A DNA stretch of 26,305 nucleotides, from NCBI GenBank assembly GCA_041484525.1, contig JBGPHT010000103.1, positions 1 to 26,305 of the forward strand, in the 5' to 3' direction. The translations under genes were made by a program, and so were the position numbers. Positions 8,622-16,252 of this stretch are shown in pieces; positions within the stretch are counted from its first letter, which is position 1; each line of letters begins with the position of its first letter. The notes below the pieces were generated by a model, which saw only the letters and a list, made by a program, of their open reading frames with translations, ran no database searches and was not told where the DNA came from. The DNA comes from JBGPHT01 sp041484525 (GTDB lineage: Bacteria > Acidobacteriota > Terriglobia > Bryobacterales > Bryobacteraceae).

Positions 8622-9286
8622 GCCCGCACCGCCGCGCCCAGCATGGACTGGAAGACCGTCAGGCCGTCGGTCGAGCCCATCAGAGGTTCGGTGGCGCGTT
8701 CCGGATGCGGCATCATTCCCATGACGTTGCGCTCGCGATTGAGAATGCCCGCGATGTCGCGCGCGGAGCCGTTGGGGTTACCGACGTAGCGGAAAACGAT
8801 GCGGTCCTCGGCCTCGAGTTCGTCGAGCGTGCGGTCGTCCGCCACGTAGCAGCCTTCGCCATGCGCGATGGGCATACGCAGGATCTGCCCCTTGTCGACG
8901 GAGTTGGTGAAAGGCGAATTGACGGTCTCGACGCGCAGGCTCACTTCGCGGCAAATGAATTTCAAGCCGCGATTGCGGATGAGCGCGCCAGGGAGCAGCC
9001 CAGCCTCAGCCAGAATCTGGAAGCCGTTGCAGACGCCCAACACCAGCCCGCCATCGGCCGCAAACTTCTTCACCGCCTGCATGACGGGCGAAAACTTGGC
9101 GATGGCGCCGCAGCGCAGGTAATCGCCGTAAGCGAATCCGCCGGGAAGAATGACGGCATCCACGTCGCCCAACGTGGGCGAATCATGCCAGATATATTCC
9201 GCCGGCTGCCCTAGGTTGTGGCGGACAGCATACAGGGCGTCGTGGTCGCAATTGCTGCCGGGGAAGACAATAACGCCAAATTTCAT
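8618..9286 (-). CDS. purQ: Phosphoribosylformylglycinamidine synthase glutaminase subunit PurQ
   Basis: This 222-residue class I glutamine amidotransferase supplies ammonia to PurL. The nucleophile Cys86 is in GVCNGFQ, and the other triad residues His194 and Glu196 are in MMPHPER. The N-terminus FGVIVFPGSNCDHD and the oxyanion region LPGGFAYGDYLR are typical. Length matches stand-alone PurQ. It is the first gene of the minus-strand cluster and overlaps purL by 4 bp. No purS gene, the small third subunit of this enzyme type, is visible upstream. A TAAAAT at 9316-9321 (minus strand) could be a -10 box about 30 bp before the start. No purine riboswitch was recognised in the 215-bp leader region. 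Confidence 0.95.
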   Translation of the reverse strand: MKFGVIVFPGSNCDHDALYAVRHNLGQPAEYIWHDSPTLGDVDAVILPGGFAYGDYLRCGAIAKFSPVMQAVKKFAADGGLVLGVCNGFQILAEAGLLPGALIRNRGLKFICREVSLRVETVNSPFTNSVDKGQILRMPIAHGEGCYVADDRTLDELEAEDRIVFRYVGNPNGSARDIAGILNRERNVMGMMPHPERATEPLMGSTDGLTVFQSMLGAAVRA

Positions 9287-9351
9287 GAGTTATGTTTTGG
9301 GGAGGTCCACTTACTATTTTATCTCACACGTAGCGCGCTGTGTGCTCTCAC

Positions 9352-9410
9352 CCAGTGGGAGCGCCTTTCGGCCCTAGAACGGTGCCAATCGGGCAGCAAA
9401 TGCCCACTGG
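9352..9410. repeat. 8-bp inverted repeat in the purQ / 9502-gene divergent gap
   Basis: The sequences ccagtggg (9352-9359) and cccactgg (9403-9410) are exact reverse complements 43 bases apart. A smaller hairpin (gggca/tgccc) lies next to the second arm. The gap separates two divergent genes, so this could be regulatory, but it may also occur by chance. Confidence 0.3.
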
Positions 9411-9501
9411 CTGGCGATTGCGGCTCGCCTCCCGCCGGGAAGTGCTTTGCCATCAATGACCCTTGTTCTTGGCGGAAAACGTGCCATAGTGTAGGACGGG
9501 C

Positions 9502-9873
9502 ATGCGAATGTATTGTCCAAGTCCGCACCTGGCAGACGCGATCAATTGCAGTATCGTCAAGTCGGAGATCGAGGGTGGCGTCAACCTGAACCACCTGCCG
9601 CCCGACACGGTGCTCGATGTGCAAACGCTGAACCGGTGGTACACGATCGTGCACAAGGGATCGGGCCAGGCCCTGATCTCGGGTCATCCGTTATTCTGCC
9701 CGGAGCCGGTGCTGGTGGACATCCACGGTTCGACCTGGGGCGGCAGCATGCTCATGAAGTCCTTCATCGGCCGCGGCATGCGCCTCGAATTCCGGCAGCC
9801 TGACGGCGCCACCATCACGACGTCGCGCATCCTGGAGATTCAGGAACGCGCGCCGCGCCGCCGCGCTGCCTGA
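9502..9873 (+). CDS. Small protein of unknown function
   Basis: I cannot assign a function. The product is 123 residues with no signal peptide or membrane segment. It begins MRMYCPSPHLADAINCSIV and has a beta-rich centre (TLNRWYTIVHKGSGQALISGHP), a CPEP segment and a GSTWGGSMLMKSFIGRGMRLEF stretch. The glycine- and aromatic-rich, strand-like pattern suggests a compact beta barrel; this is only an impression. The start at 9502 is supported by agga 5 bases upstream. An alternative ATG lies two codons later. The gene stands alone, divergent from purQ and convergent with lutC (9-bp gap). Codon use matches the neighbours, which supports a real gene. Confidence 0.75.
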   Translation: MRMYCPSPHLADAINCSIVKSEIEGGVNLNHLPPDTVLDVQTLNRWYTIVHKGSGQALISGHPLFCPEPVLVDIHGSTWGGSMLMKSFIGRGMRLEFRQPDGATITTSRILEIQERAPRRRAA

Positions 9874-9882
9874 GGGTCGGCA

Positions 9883-10515
9883 CTACACAATCACCACGGT
9901 GATCTCTCCGGGTCCGTGCACGCCGCGCACCAGGATCTGCTCGATATCCGCCGTGCGGCTCGGTCCCGCGATCAGCACCGTGGAGCTCGTCTGCTCCGCC
10001 GGATTCGGCAGGACCGCGAACAATTCGTCCAGCCCCGTCAGGATCCGCTCGCGCGGCACGAGCGCGATATGCGCCGGCGGCAGCAGCGAAATCATACGCG
10101 CCTCCTGCGGGCTCGCGAGCAGTACGATCGTCCCCGTGTCGCCGAGCGCGTAATCGGCCGCCGTGATGCCTACGTCCGCCGACGCGCACAGCGCGCGCAA
10201 CTCATCCCGGTCCGTAACGCCGGTTCGCACGCCCGCCAGTCCCGTGATCCCGCACTCTGCGAGGAACGGCGCATTGGACGCAATCGCGCACTTCCCCGCA
10301 ATGGTTTTCTCGACGAACGCGCGGGCATCCGCGGCCGAACGCGCGCGATACGCAGTCCCGGCCAAGGCCTCGACTCGCACCAGCATCGACGCGATCCGCG
10401 CCTCCACATCCACCACCGGAATTCGCAGCCGCACGGGCGGTGGATCGGCCACGGCCTGTCCGGCGCTGCGGCCCACGGCGGTGCGGATGCGGTGGAGGAT
10501 GTTTTCCTTCGACAT
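9883..10515 (-). CDS. lutC: Lactate utilization protein C (LUD domain)
   Basis: This 210-residue LUD-domain protein is the third component of the LutABC L-lactate oxidation system. It starts MSKENILHRIRTAVGR and shows the LUD-type core ADVGITAADYALGDTGTIVLLAS, then the LLPPAHIALVPRERI segment. The ATG at 10515 overlaps the lutB stop by one base (TGATG), so translation is probably coupled. A longer upstream reading frame exists in the same phase but runs antiparallel in meaning through lutB and is not credible. Length is typical for LutC. Confidence 0.92.
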   Translation of the reverse strand: MSKENILHRIRTAVGRSAGQAVADPPPVRLRIPVVDVEARIASMLVRVEALAGTAYRARSAADARAFVEKTIAGKCAIASNAPFLAECGITGLAGVRTGVTDRDELRALCASADVGITAADYALGDTGTIVLLASPQEARMISLLPPAHIALVPRERILTGLDELFAVLPNPAEQTSSTVLIAGPSRTADIEQILVRGVHGPGEITVVIV

Positions 10516-11933
10516 CAGCGCCGCCTCCACATTTCGCGGAAGCTCTTCGAGGGCGGCGGCGGAAGGTCGCGCTGGCTCAACCACGCGCGCACCGGCGCCA
10601 GATTCATCACCGGAGGAACGGCGCTGATCCATCGGCCGTCCTCCGATGGCGACATCGAAGACGCTATCCGCCCCGCCAATTCGTACAGCCGCGGGTGCGT
10701 CATCAGCCACGCGAACGCACGGAACGCCCACTTCTCCAGCCGGTTCTGCTTCTCGCGCGCCTCCGACTTCTTGACGTCGCTGCGCAGTTCCAACAGGATC
10801 TTCGGAATGTCGATCTTCACCGGGCAGACTTCGCCGCAGGCGCCGCACAGGCTCGACGCGAACGGCAGCCCCGGCTCGTGCGAAACCCCCATGAACTGCG
10901 GCGTGATGATGGCCCCGATCGGCCCCGAATAAACCCACGGAAAACTGTGGCCGCCGATCTTGCGATACACCGGGCACGTATTGAGGCACGCGCCGCAGCG
11001 TATGCAATAGAGCGACTCCCGCTTGGAGCGGTCGGGCAGCAGCTTGGTGCGGCCGTTGTCGAGCAGCACCACGTAGAACTCGTCCGGACCGTCCGGCTCG
11101 CCCGCGCGCCGTGGACCCGACAGGAACGACGTATAGACCGAGAGCAGTTGGCCGGTCGCGCTGCGCGCCAGCAGTTTGAGGAACGTCGCCAGATCCTGCG
11201 CGCGCGGAATTATTTTCTCGATCCCCGCCACCGTGATGTGAATCTTCGGCGCCGACGTGGTGAGCCGCGCGTTGCCCTCGTTCTCGACGATCACCACCGC
11301 GCCCGAATCCGCCACCAGGAAGTTGGCCCCGCTGATCCCTATATCGGCCGCCAGAAACTTCTCGCGCAGCACGGCGCGCGCAATCTTCGTCTGTTTCTCC
11401 GGTACCGTCTCCTCGGGCACATGGAGCTCGCGCGTGAAGATCTCCGCCACGTCGTAGCGCGTCTTATGCAGCGCCGGCGCGACGATGTGGTACGGCTTCT
11501 CGTGCGCCAGTTGCAGGATGTACTCGCCCAGGTCGGTCTCCACCGATTCCAGGCCGTGGTGCTCCAGCCGCTCGTTGAGATCCACCTCTTCAGTGGTCAT
11601 CGACTTGGACTTCACAATCAGCCGCGAGCCCCGCTCCTTGGCCAGCGCGAGCACGAAATCGGCGACCTCGGTAGCGTCTTTGCAATACACCACTTTCCCG
11701 CCGTGCGCCACCACGTTCCGCTCGAACTCCTCCAGGTAATGGTCGAGATTCTCGATGGCGTGCTTCTTGAGCGCGTTGGCCTGCGTGCGCAGTTCCTGAT
11801 AGTCGGGCAGTTCCTCCGCCGACACCGATTCGATGCGTTTGTCCTTGAGCCGTCCGGTGGCGGAGTAGATGGCCAATTGCAGGTTGGCGTCGGCCAGCGT
11901 CTCGTGAATTTTTCGATCGAACTCGACGGACAT
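10515..11933 (-). CDS. lutB: Lactate utilization iron-sulfur protein B
   Basis: This 472-residue protein combines an N-terminal LUD domain with a C-terminal ferredoxin-like part. The first [4Fe-4S] motif is Cys310, Cys313, Cys316 and Cys320 (CIRCGACLNTCPVY). The second is Cys363, Cys366 and Cys370 (CGACGEVCPVKIDIP). It probably passes electrons from lactate oxidation to the respiratory chain at the membrane. The LUD region contains ISGANFLVADSGAVVIVENEGNAR-type sequence, typical of LutB. It starts 4 bp after the lutA stop, and its stop overlaps lutC by one base, so the three genes form one operon. Confidence 0.95.
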   Translation of the reverse strand: MSVEFDRKIHETLADANLQLAIYSATGRLKDKRIESVSAEELPDYQELRTQANALKKHAIENLDHYLEEFERNVVAHGGKVVYCKDATEVADFVLALAKERGSRLIVKSKSMTTEEVDLNERLEHHGLESVETDLGEYILQLAHEKPYHIVAPALHKTRYDVAEIFTRELHVPEETVPEKQTKIARAVLREKFLAADIGISGANFLVADSGAVVIVENEGNARLTTSAPKIHITVAGIEKIIPRAQDLATFLKLLARSATGQLLSVYTSFLSGPRRAGEPDGPDEFYVVLLDNGRTKLLPDRSKRESLYCIRCGACLNTCPVYRKIGGHSFPWVYSGPIGAIITPQFMGVSHEPGLPFASSLCGACGEVCPVKIDIPKILLELRSDVKKSEAREKQNRLEKWAFRAFAWLMTHPRLYELAGRIASSMSPSEDGRWISAVPPVMNLAPVRAWLSQRDLPPPPSKSFREMWRRR

Positions 11934-11937
11934 GGGA

Positions 11938-12663
11938 TCAGCGGCTCGCCAGAACTTCCGCCAGGTGCAGCGTGCGCAGGGCGGAGCCCGACCTCGAGAG
12001 CACTCCCTGAATCTGCATGAGACAACTCGGATCGAGCGACACCACGGTGCGCGCGCCGGTGCGAAGGATGGACTCGATCTTGGTGCGCGCCATCGCCCCC
12101 GAGAGTTCCGCGAACTTCACTGAGAACGTGCCGCCGAAACCGCAGCACTCCTCGGCGGGCTGCATCTCCCGCAGTTCGAGGCCGCGCACCTTTGCCAGCA
12201 GACGCCGCGGCGCGCTCTTGACGCCGAGCTCGCGAAGCGCATGGCAGCCATCGTGAAACGTGACGACGTCGTCGAACCGTGCGCCCACATCTTCCACGCC
12301 AGCAACGTCGGTCAGAAACGTGGAGAACTCCCAGACGCGCTTTTCGAGCGCGTGCACCCGCGCGAGCGTTTCGGGCTGCTTGTGAAACAGCTCGGCAAAA
12401 TGATGCACCACCATCGCGGTGCAGGACCCGGACGGCGCCACGATGGCTTCGCACCCCTCGAACGTATCCAGGAAGTGGCGCGCCACGGTTCGTGCTTCCG
12501 CACGGTAGCCGCTATTGAACGCTGGCTGCCCGCAGCATGTCTGATTTTCCGGGAAATCCACCTGGTAGCCGAGACGTCCGAGCACGTCGGCCATGGCAAT
12601 TCCAACCTTCGGAAAAAGTTGGTCCACCATGCAGGTAACGAATAACGAGACCCGTTTACCCAT
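11938..12663 (-). CDS. lutA: Lactate utilization protein A (CCG domains)
   Basis: This 241-residue protein has two cysteine-rich CCG domains, the hallmark of LutA/GlcF/HdrB-type redox subunits. The motifs are QTCCGQPAFNSG (CCG at 43-45) and EECCGFGGTFSVK (CCG at 173-175), each with upstream partner cysteines (TCM near 11, SGSC near 71, HDGC near 130). It is the first gene of the lutABC operon, which oxidises L-lactate to pyruvate in organisms lacking a flavin LldD. No lactate permease or GntR-type regulator lies next to it. The ribosome site before ATG 12663 is weak. Confidence 0.95.
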   Translation of the reverse strand: MGKRVSLFVTCMVDQLFPKVGIAMADVLGRLGYQVDFPENQTCCGQPAFNSGYRAEARTVARHFLDTFEGCEAIVAPSGSCTAMVVHHFAELFHKQPETLARVHALEKRVWEFSTFLTDVAGVEDVGARFDDVVTFHDGCHALRELGVKSAPRRLLAKVRGLELREMQPAEECCGFGGTFSVKFAELSGAMARTKIESILRTGARTVVSLDPSCLMQIQGVLSRSGSALRTLHLAEVLASR

Positions 12664-12697
12664 GCAGAAACCGATTGTAGCAGTTTCGGCGCGCAGG

Positions 12698-12717
12698 CTC
12701 CGATTCGTACATCGGAG
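12698..12717. promoter_or_regulatory. Palindrome upstream of lutA (possible operator)
   Basis: The arms ctccgat (12698-12704) and atcggag (12711-12717) flank a 6-base centre, 35 bp upstream of the lutA start. The symmetry and position suit a repressor or activator site controlling lutABC. No matching regulator gene is in the window and the sequence does not match an operator I know. Confidence 0.35.
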
Positions 12718-12770
12718 GCTGGAAGCAGGTTACAGTACGGGCTATGAACTGATGATGGCGAACGACCTGT

Positions 12771-12799
12771 TATGATTCTTAGATCGGCTTAGACCGATC
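12771..12799 (+). promoter_or_regulatory. Possible -10 box and leader palindrome of the PEP-CTERM gene at 12843
   Basis: TATGAT at 12771-12776 is a good -10 box; only a weak -35 (ctgatg at 12749-12754) is seen. Just downstream, gatcgg (12782-12787) and ccgatc (12794-12799) form a 6-bp palindrome near the expected transcription start. That position fits an operator or a small leader hairpin. Confidence 0.35.
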
Positions 12800-12842
12800 G
12801 GGAAATCAGTACTGCGCAGCGGCTTTTCGGAGGAGAAAACGC

Positions 12843-13469
12843 GTGAGACGAGTCATCATAAATGTGGCGGCGCTGATCTGTATGGTCTCCGCTCAGGCTT
12901 TCGGCGGCATCATCTACAGCAACACCACAACGGACACTCTTGATACGCTGGCCTATACGGCGAATGGTTACACGCAGATTGGAGACCAGGTTCTGTTGGC
13001 TGGCACGGATCGGCTGGCGACACTTGCTACCGTCCAGTTCTTCAACCTTGGATCGGCGGGAACATTCGACGCCACGCTTCGATTGTTCAATGCCGGAGCT
13101 CCTGTGGGAACTCAAATCGGCTCCGACTTCGTCCTCACCGGAATTGCCGCCCCGTCGAACGACATTTTCAACGTGGCGTTCAGTCTTCCGAATCTCCTGG
13201 TACCGGACAATCTGATCTTCACCGTGTCGATGGGCAGCTCCAGCGAAGGGGTTCAGATCATCGGCCTCGACATGTTCGAGCCCCCCACAATTGGTTCCAG
13301 CGATAATACTTTCGCGATCGTCAACAACGGAACCAACTTCATTCAGACGGGCACGCCCACCGAAAATGTTTTCTTCGAACTGCAGGCGACCTCGGTGCCG
13401 GAGCCGGCAACGGCCGGTATCGCCGGGTCGGCTTTGCTCGCCCTCGTGCTTCTTCGCCGTCGGGGATGA
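12843..13469 (+). CDS. PEP-CTERM sorting-domain secreted protein
   Basis: This 208-residue exported protein has an N-terminal signal peptide (VIINVAALICMVSAQAFGG). Its beta-rich central region is rich in Thr, Asn and Gly. The C-terminus is a PEP-CTERM signal: VPEPATAGIAG, a hydrophobic stretch and a terminal RRRG. It starts at GTG 12843, supported by a strong ggaggag 7-8 bases upstream. The Asn/Thr-rich middle resembles extracellular beta-sandwich proteins of this class, but I see no catalytic motif. It is divergent from lutABC across 179 bp. It is the second PEP-CTERM protein here and shows little similarity to the first outside the sorting signal. Confidence 0.88.
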   Translation: MRRVIINVAALICMVSAQAFGGIIYSNTTTDTLDTLAYTANGYTQIGDQVLLAGTDRLATLATVQFFNLGSAGTFDATLRLFNAGAPVGTQIGSDFVLTGIAAPSNDIFNVAFSLPNLLVPDNLIFTVSMGSSSEGVQIIGLDMFEPPTIGSSDNTFAIVNNGTNFIQTGTPTENVFFELQATSVPEPATAGIAGSALLALVLLRRRG

Positions 13470-13478
13470 TGGCTCTTT

Positions 13479-14219
13479 CTATCGGCCCACGCCAAGCCGG
13501 TCGGCCAGGATAGGGGGCAACCCTACTTCGCGGATCTTCCGTTGCGCGCCGGCTACGTCGTACTCCACGCGATGGTATGCCAGCGTGTGCGCCTCGGAAT
13601 CATACAGCACATACGCTGCCCGCGGATCGCCGTCGCGCGGCTGGCCCACCGAGCCCGGGTTCACCAGGTACGCGCACTCGGGGTCGATCTGCATCTCCTC
13701 GTGGGTCGTGCGCGGGGAAATCCGCGACACCGTCTCCACCCGCGAATGGTTCCAGATGAATCCGCCCTGCACGTGGGTGTGCCCGAAAAAAGCCAAGCGG
13801 CTTTCCAGGTACCCGAACGCCTGCCCGGCTTCGTCGGCCGCCAGCACGTACTCATCCTCGTCGAACGGCGAGCCGTGGACCACCTGGAATCCGTCGATCA
13901 GGATCGGGCCCTGCGGCAGGTCGGCCGTGTACTGCGCGTTCTCCGCCGTGAGCGCCTGCTGCGTCCAAACCGCTGCGGCCCGCGCCACTGGATTGAACCA
14001 CTCCAGGTCGTCCTGTCCCGTGCACGCGCGATCGTGATTGCCGCGCACCACGACGGCGCAGTTTGCCCGCACCCACTCCACCACGGCGTTGGGGTCGGCG
14101 CCATAGCCCACCAGGTCGCCGCAGCAGAGCACGCGGTCATAACGGCCTTCGGCGTCGCGCACCACGGCGTCGAGCGCTTCCAGGTTGGCGTGCAGATCGC
14201 TGACGATTAAATAGCGCAC
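13479..14219 (-). CDS. Metallophosphoesterase (YfcE-like)
   Basis: This 246-residue calcineurin-like phosphoesterase has all five metal-binding blocks in order: DLHAN near residue 8, GDLVGYGADPN near 34, GNHDRA near 60, VHGSP near 113 and GHTHVQGG near 144. Proteins of this kind hydrolyse phosphodiesters or phosphomonoesters with a two-metal centre; the natural substrate is not predictable from the sequence. It has no signal peptide, so it is probably cytoplasmic. The start is GTG 14219, 10 bp after the upstream phosphoesterase gene on the same strand, indicating co-transcription. The C-terminal region (GSVGQPRDGDPRAAYVLYD) is typical of the YfcE/MJ0936-like group. Confidence 0.9.
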   Translation of the reverse strand: MRYLIVSDLHANLEALDAVVRDAEGRYDRVLCCGDLVGYGADPNAVVEWVRANCAVVVRGNHDRACTGQDDLEWFNPVARAAAVWTQQALTAENAQYTADLPQGPILIDGFQVVHGSPFDEDEYVLAADEAGQAFGYLESRLAFFGHTHVQGGFIWNHSRVETVSRISPRTTHEEMQIDPECAYLVNPGSVGQPRDGDPRAAYVLYDSEAHTLAYHRVEYDVAGAQRKIREVGLPPILADRLGVGR

Positions 14220-14229
14220 GAATCCGGAG

Positions 14230-15378
14230 TCATGCCTTTCTCAGCCGCAGGAGGGAGATTTCGGGAGGAGCCCCGATGCGGGCCGGAATTCCAATGGTCC
14301 CAATTCCGCGAGTGACATACGCCGCGGACGCGCCCGTTCCGTAAAGCCCGTAAACGTACGGTGTGAGAAAGCGCGCCGGGTTGAGCGTTCGATCCAAAAT
14401 CTCCACCGTAATCTGACCGCCATGCGTGTGACCCGCAAGCAGGAGATTATAGCCTTGCCGGGCCGCAACTGGAAATACATCCGGATTGTGCGACAGCAGG
14501 ATGTTCACCGCGCCCGGCATTACCAGGCGTTCGGCGCCCCGTAGATAGCCCTCTTTGCCGTGCTGCGATTGGTAGTCCACGCCCGCCAGGTTGAGGATGG
14601 ATTTGCCGAACCGCAGCGCCTGCGACTCGAATCGAAGGAAGCGAATGCCGGCGCGGGCTGCAACCGCCGCGGTCCGGTTCTCGGCGCGGGCGAAGCGTTC
14701 GTGATTTCCCAGGCAGCCAAACGTGCCGGCGTCGGTCTTAATGCGCGCGAGCTGCCGGACGCAGGCATCCAGCGGATCTCCGGGCGAAGTGAGAAGATCG
14801 CCCGTCACCACCGCCACGTGCGGGCGGGTCTCGCTGGCGGCATCGATCGCCCGCGCCAGTTCGCGCTCGCTCAAGAACGCGCCGATGTGGATGTCGCTGA
14901 TCTGCAGAATGCGCAGACCGTCCAGATCCTGTGGAAGACCATCGAGCGGGATATCCACTTCGCGCACGCGAAAATTCGTCCGCTCGACGAACATGCCGTA
15001 CCCAATCGCCACCGCCGGGGCCGCCAGCAACACGTTCCCCACGGTATTCAGCACGCGCCGCCGTCCCGGATCCAGATCGCGCGGCAGTTGCCGGCGCACC
15101 AGGTTCAAGACTAGATCCAAAGCCACCATCACAGTCGCGACGATGAGGTAGGCGAGAGCAGCCGCACCCAGGAAAAGCGAAAGCCGTCCGGAGATTCCGA
15201 GGTACCCCGTCACCGCCGAGAGGGTCAGGCCGTAACCAATTAGTGGCAGTAGGGCAAACAGATAGACGGCAGAGCGCGCGGCGAAGTGCCGGCCCGCCCA
15301 GCGCGACAGCAGCATGGTGACACGCCACTGTACGCAGGAGAAGATCAAAAGTGCCAGAAGGTCGAGAGATCGATTCAC
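14230..15378 (-). CDS. Membrane-anchored metallophosphoesterase (YkuE/YaeI-like)
   Basis: This 382-residue protein has four probable N-terminal membrane helices (about 4-22, 37-60, 67-92 and 112-127) followed by a calcineurin-like phosphoesterase domain. Metal-binding motifs are SDIHIGAF near 162, GDLLTSPGDP near 194, GNHERF near 223, LSHNPDVF near 298 and AGHTHGGQ near 318. The closest known groups are YkuE/YaeI-type enzymes, some of which act on UDP-diacylglucosamine or other lipids. Here that is inference. Its stop is 10 bp from the next phosphoesterase gene and its start is 43 bp from rsmE, all on the minus strand, suggesting an rsmE-phosphoesterase-phosphoesterase transcript. Confidence 0.9.
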   Translation of the reverse strand: MNRSLDLLALLIFSCVQWRVTMLLSRWAGRHFAARSAVYLFALLPLIGYGLTLSAVTGYLGISGRLSLFLGAAALAYLIVATVMVALDLVLNLVRRQLPRDLDPGRRRVLNTVGNVLLAAPAVAIGYGMFVERTNFRVREVDIPLDGLPQDLDGLRILQISDIHIGAFLSERELARAIDAASETRPHVAVVTGDLLTSPGDPLDACVRQLARIKTDAGTFGCLGNHERFARAENRTAAVAARAGIRFLRFESQALRFGKSILNLAGVDYQSQHGKEGYLRGAERLVMPGAVNILLSHNPDVFPVAARQGYNLLLAGHTHGGQITVEILDRTLNPARFLTPYVYGLYGTGASAAYVTRGIGTIGIPARIGAPPEISLLRLRKA

Positions 15379-15421
15379 TCGGAGCTTGGTCCTATTTCAT
15401 TGTAGTGGCACGCGCCGCGAC

Positions 15422-16141
15422 TCACTCGATCCAGGCGTTCACCAGAATCGCCAGTGCCGCCATCGCCGCGGTTTCGGCGCGCAGCACGTGCGGTCCGAGC
15501 GACACCGCCTGCCAGCCAGCCGCGGCCGCCGCTTCGCGCTCGCGATCGATCCATCCGCCCTCCGGCCCGAGCAGCGCCGCCACACACGCACCCTTCGTCC
15601 GGTCTGCCGGCAGCATCCGCAGCAATGGCGGCGCCGTGGTTTCCTCCAGGAAGTATCGATAGCCGGCCGCCTCCGCCAGACATTCCGCCAACCGGACCGC
15701 CGGCGCAATTTCGGGCGCCCTTACGCGCCGCGCCTGCTGGCTGCTTTCGCGCGCCACGCGCGCCCACCGCTCGGAGCGCTTGCGGCTGGCCTCCATCAGT
15801 CCCTTCTCACTGCGCGCCGTTTCGACAGGGACAATCCGCTCGACTCCCAATTCAGTCGCCTTCTCGATCATCCACTCGAACCGATCGAACTTGATCAGCG
15901 CCGCGCAGAGCGTAATCCTGACCGGCGCCGCCTCCGCCTCAATCTGGTGGATCACACGGAACACCACGCGCTCGCCGCGCGCCTCCACGATCTCCGCCAG
16001 ATACACGGCCTGATTGTCCGAAATCTCGAATTGCCACCCCGCCTCCACCCGTAGCACGCGTGTCAGATGCCGCGCCTCGTCCCCGCGCAATTCCGCCGTG
16101 TCGCCGTGGATGCTGTCTACAAAGAAGCGTCGTCGTGCCAA
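15422..16141 (-). CDS. rsmE: 16S rRNA (uracil1498-N3)-methyltransferase
   Basis: RsmE is a SPOUT-class enzyme that methylates U1498 of 16S rRNA using S-adenosylmethionine. The 239-residue protein has the N-terminal PUA-like region (HLTRVLRVEAGWQFEI) and the knotted C-terminal domain with GPEGGW at 192-197 and SLGPHVLRAETAA. The start is TTG 16141, giving the typical MARRRFFV N-terminus. Upstream in-frame codons reach a stop within 15 bases with no ATG or GTG. No good ribosome site is present, because a palindromic repeat begins 9 bp upstream. Confidence 0.94.
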   Translation of the reverse strand: MARRRFFVDSIHGDTAELRGDEARHLTRVLRVEAGWQFEISDNQAVYLAEIVEARGERVVFRVIHQIEAEAAPVRITLCAALIKFDRFEWMIEKATELGVERIVPVETARSEKGLMEASRKRSERWARVARESSQQARRVRAPEIAPAVRLAECLAEAAGYRYFLEETTAPPLLRMLPADRTKGACVAALLGPEGGWIDREREAAAAAGWQAVSLGPHVLRAETAAMAALAILVNAWIE

Positions 16142-16149
16142 GAACCATT

Positions 16150-16218
16150 CTATTCACCGCCGAGGCGCGGAGACGCAAAGTTTCTTCTCAGCGATCCCGG
16201 CGTCTCGGCGGTGAATAG
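16150..16218. repeat. Palindromic repeat with 15-bp perfect arms between rsmE and ruvA
   Basis: The arm ctattcaccgccgag (16150-16164) is repeated as its exact reverse complement at 16204-16218. The 39-base interior contains cgcggagacgcaaag. It fills most of the 111-bp gap between two divergent genes. It resembles dispersed ttcaccgccgaggcgcggagacgc-type palindromes that I recall from many bacterial genomes. It is probably a non-autonomous repeat or an RNA hairpin; no coding potential is seen. Confidence 0.75.
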
Positions 16219-16252
16219 ACTTTTCCGCCCACGCACGCAACAATACTCGTAA

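Noticed and set aside
9287..9501. Purine riboswitch or other leader RNA before purQ
   Set aside because: No conserved purine aptamer core was recognised. Only a short inverted repeat is present, and it lies upstream of the likely promoter.
10440..12020. Open frame of 526 codons on the plus strand across lutB
   Set aside because: Arg/His-rich antisense shadow. lutB and lutC carry clear motifs on the minus strand.
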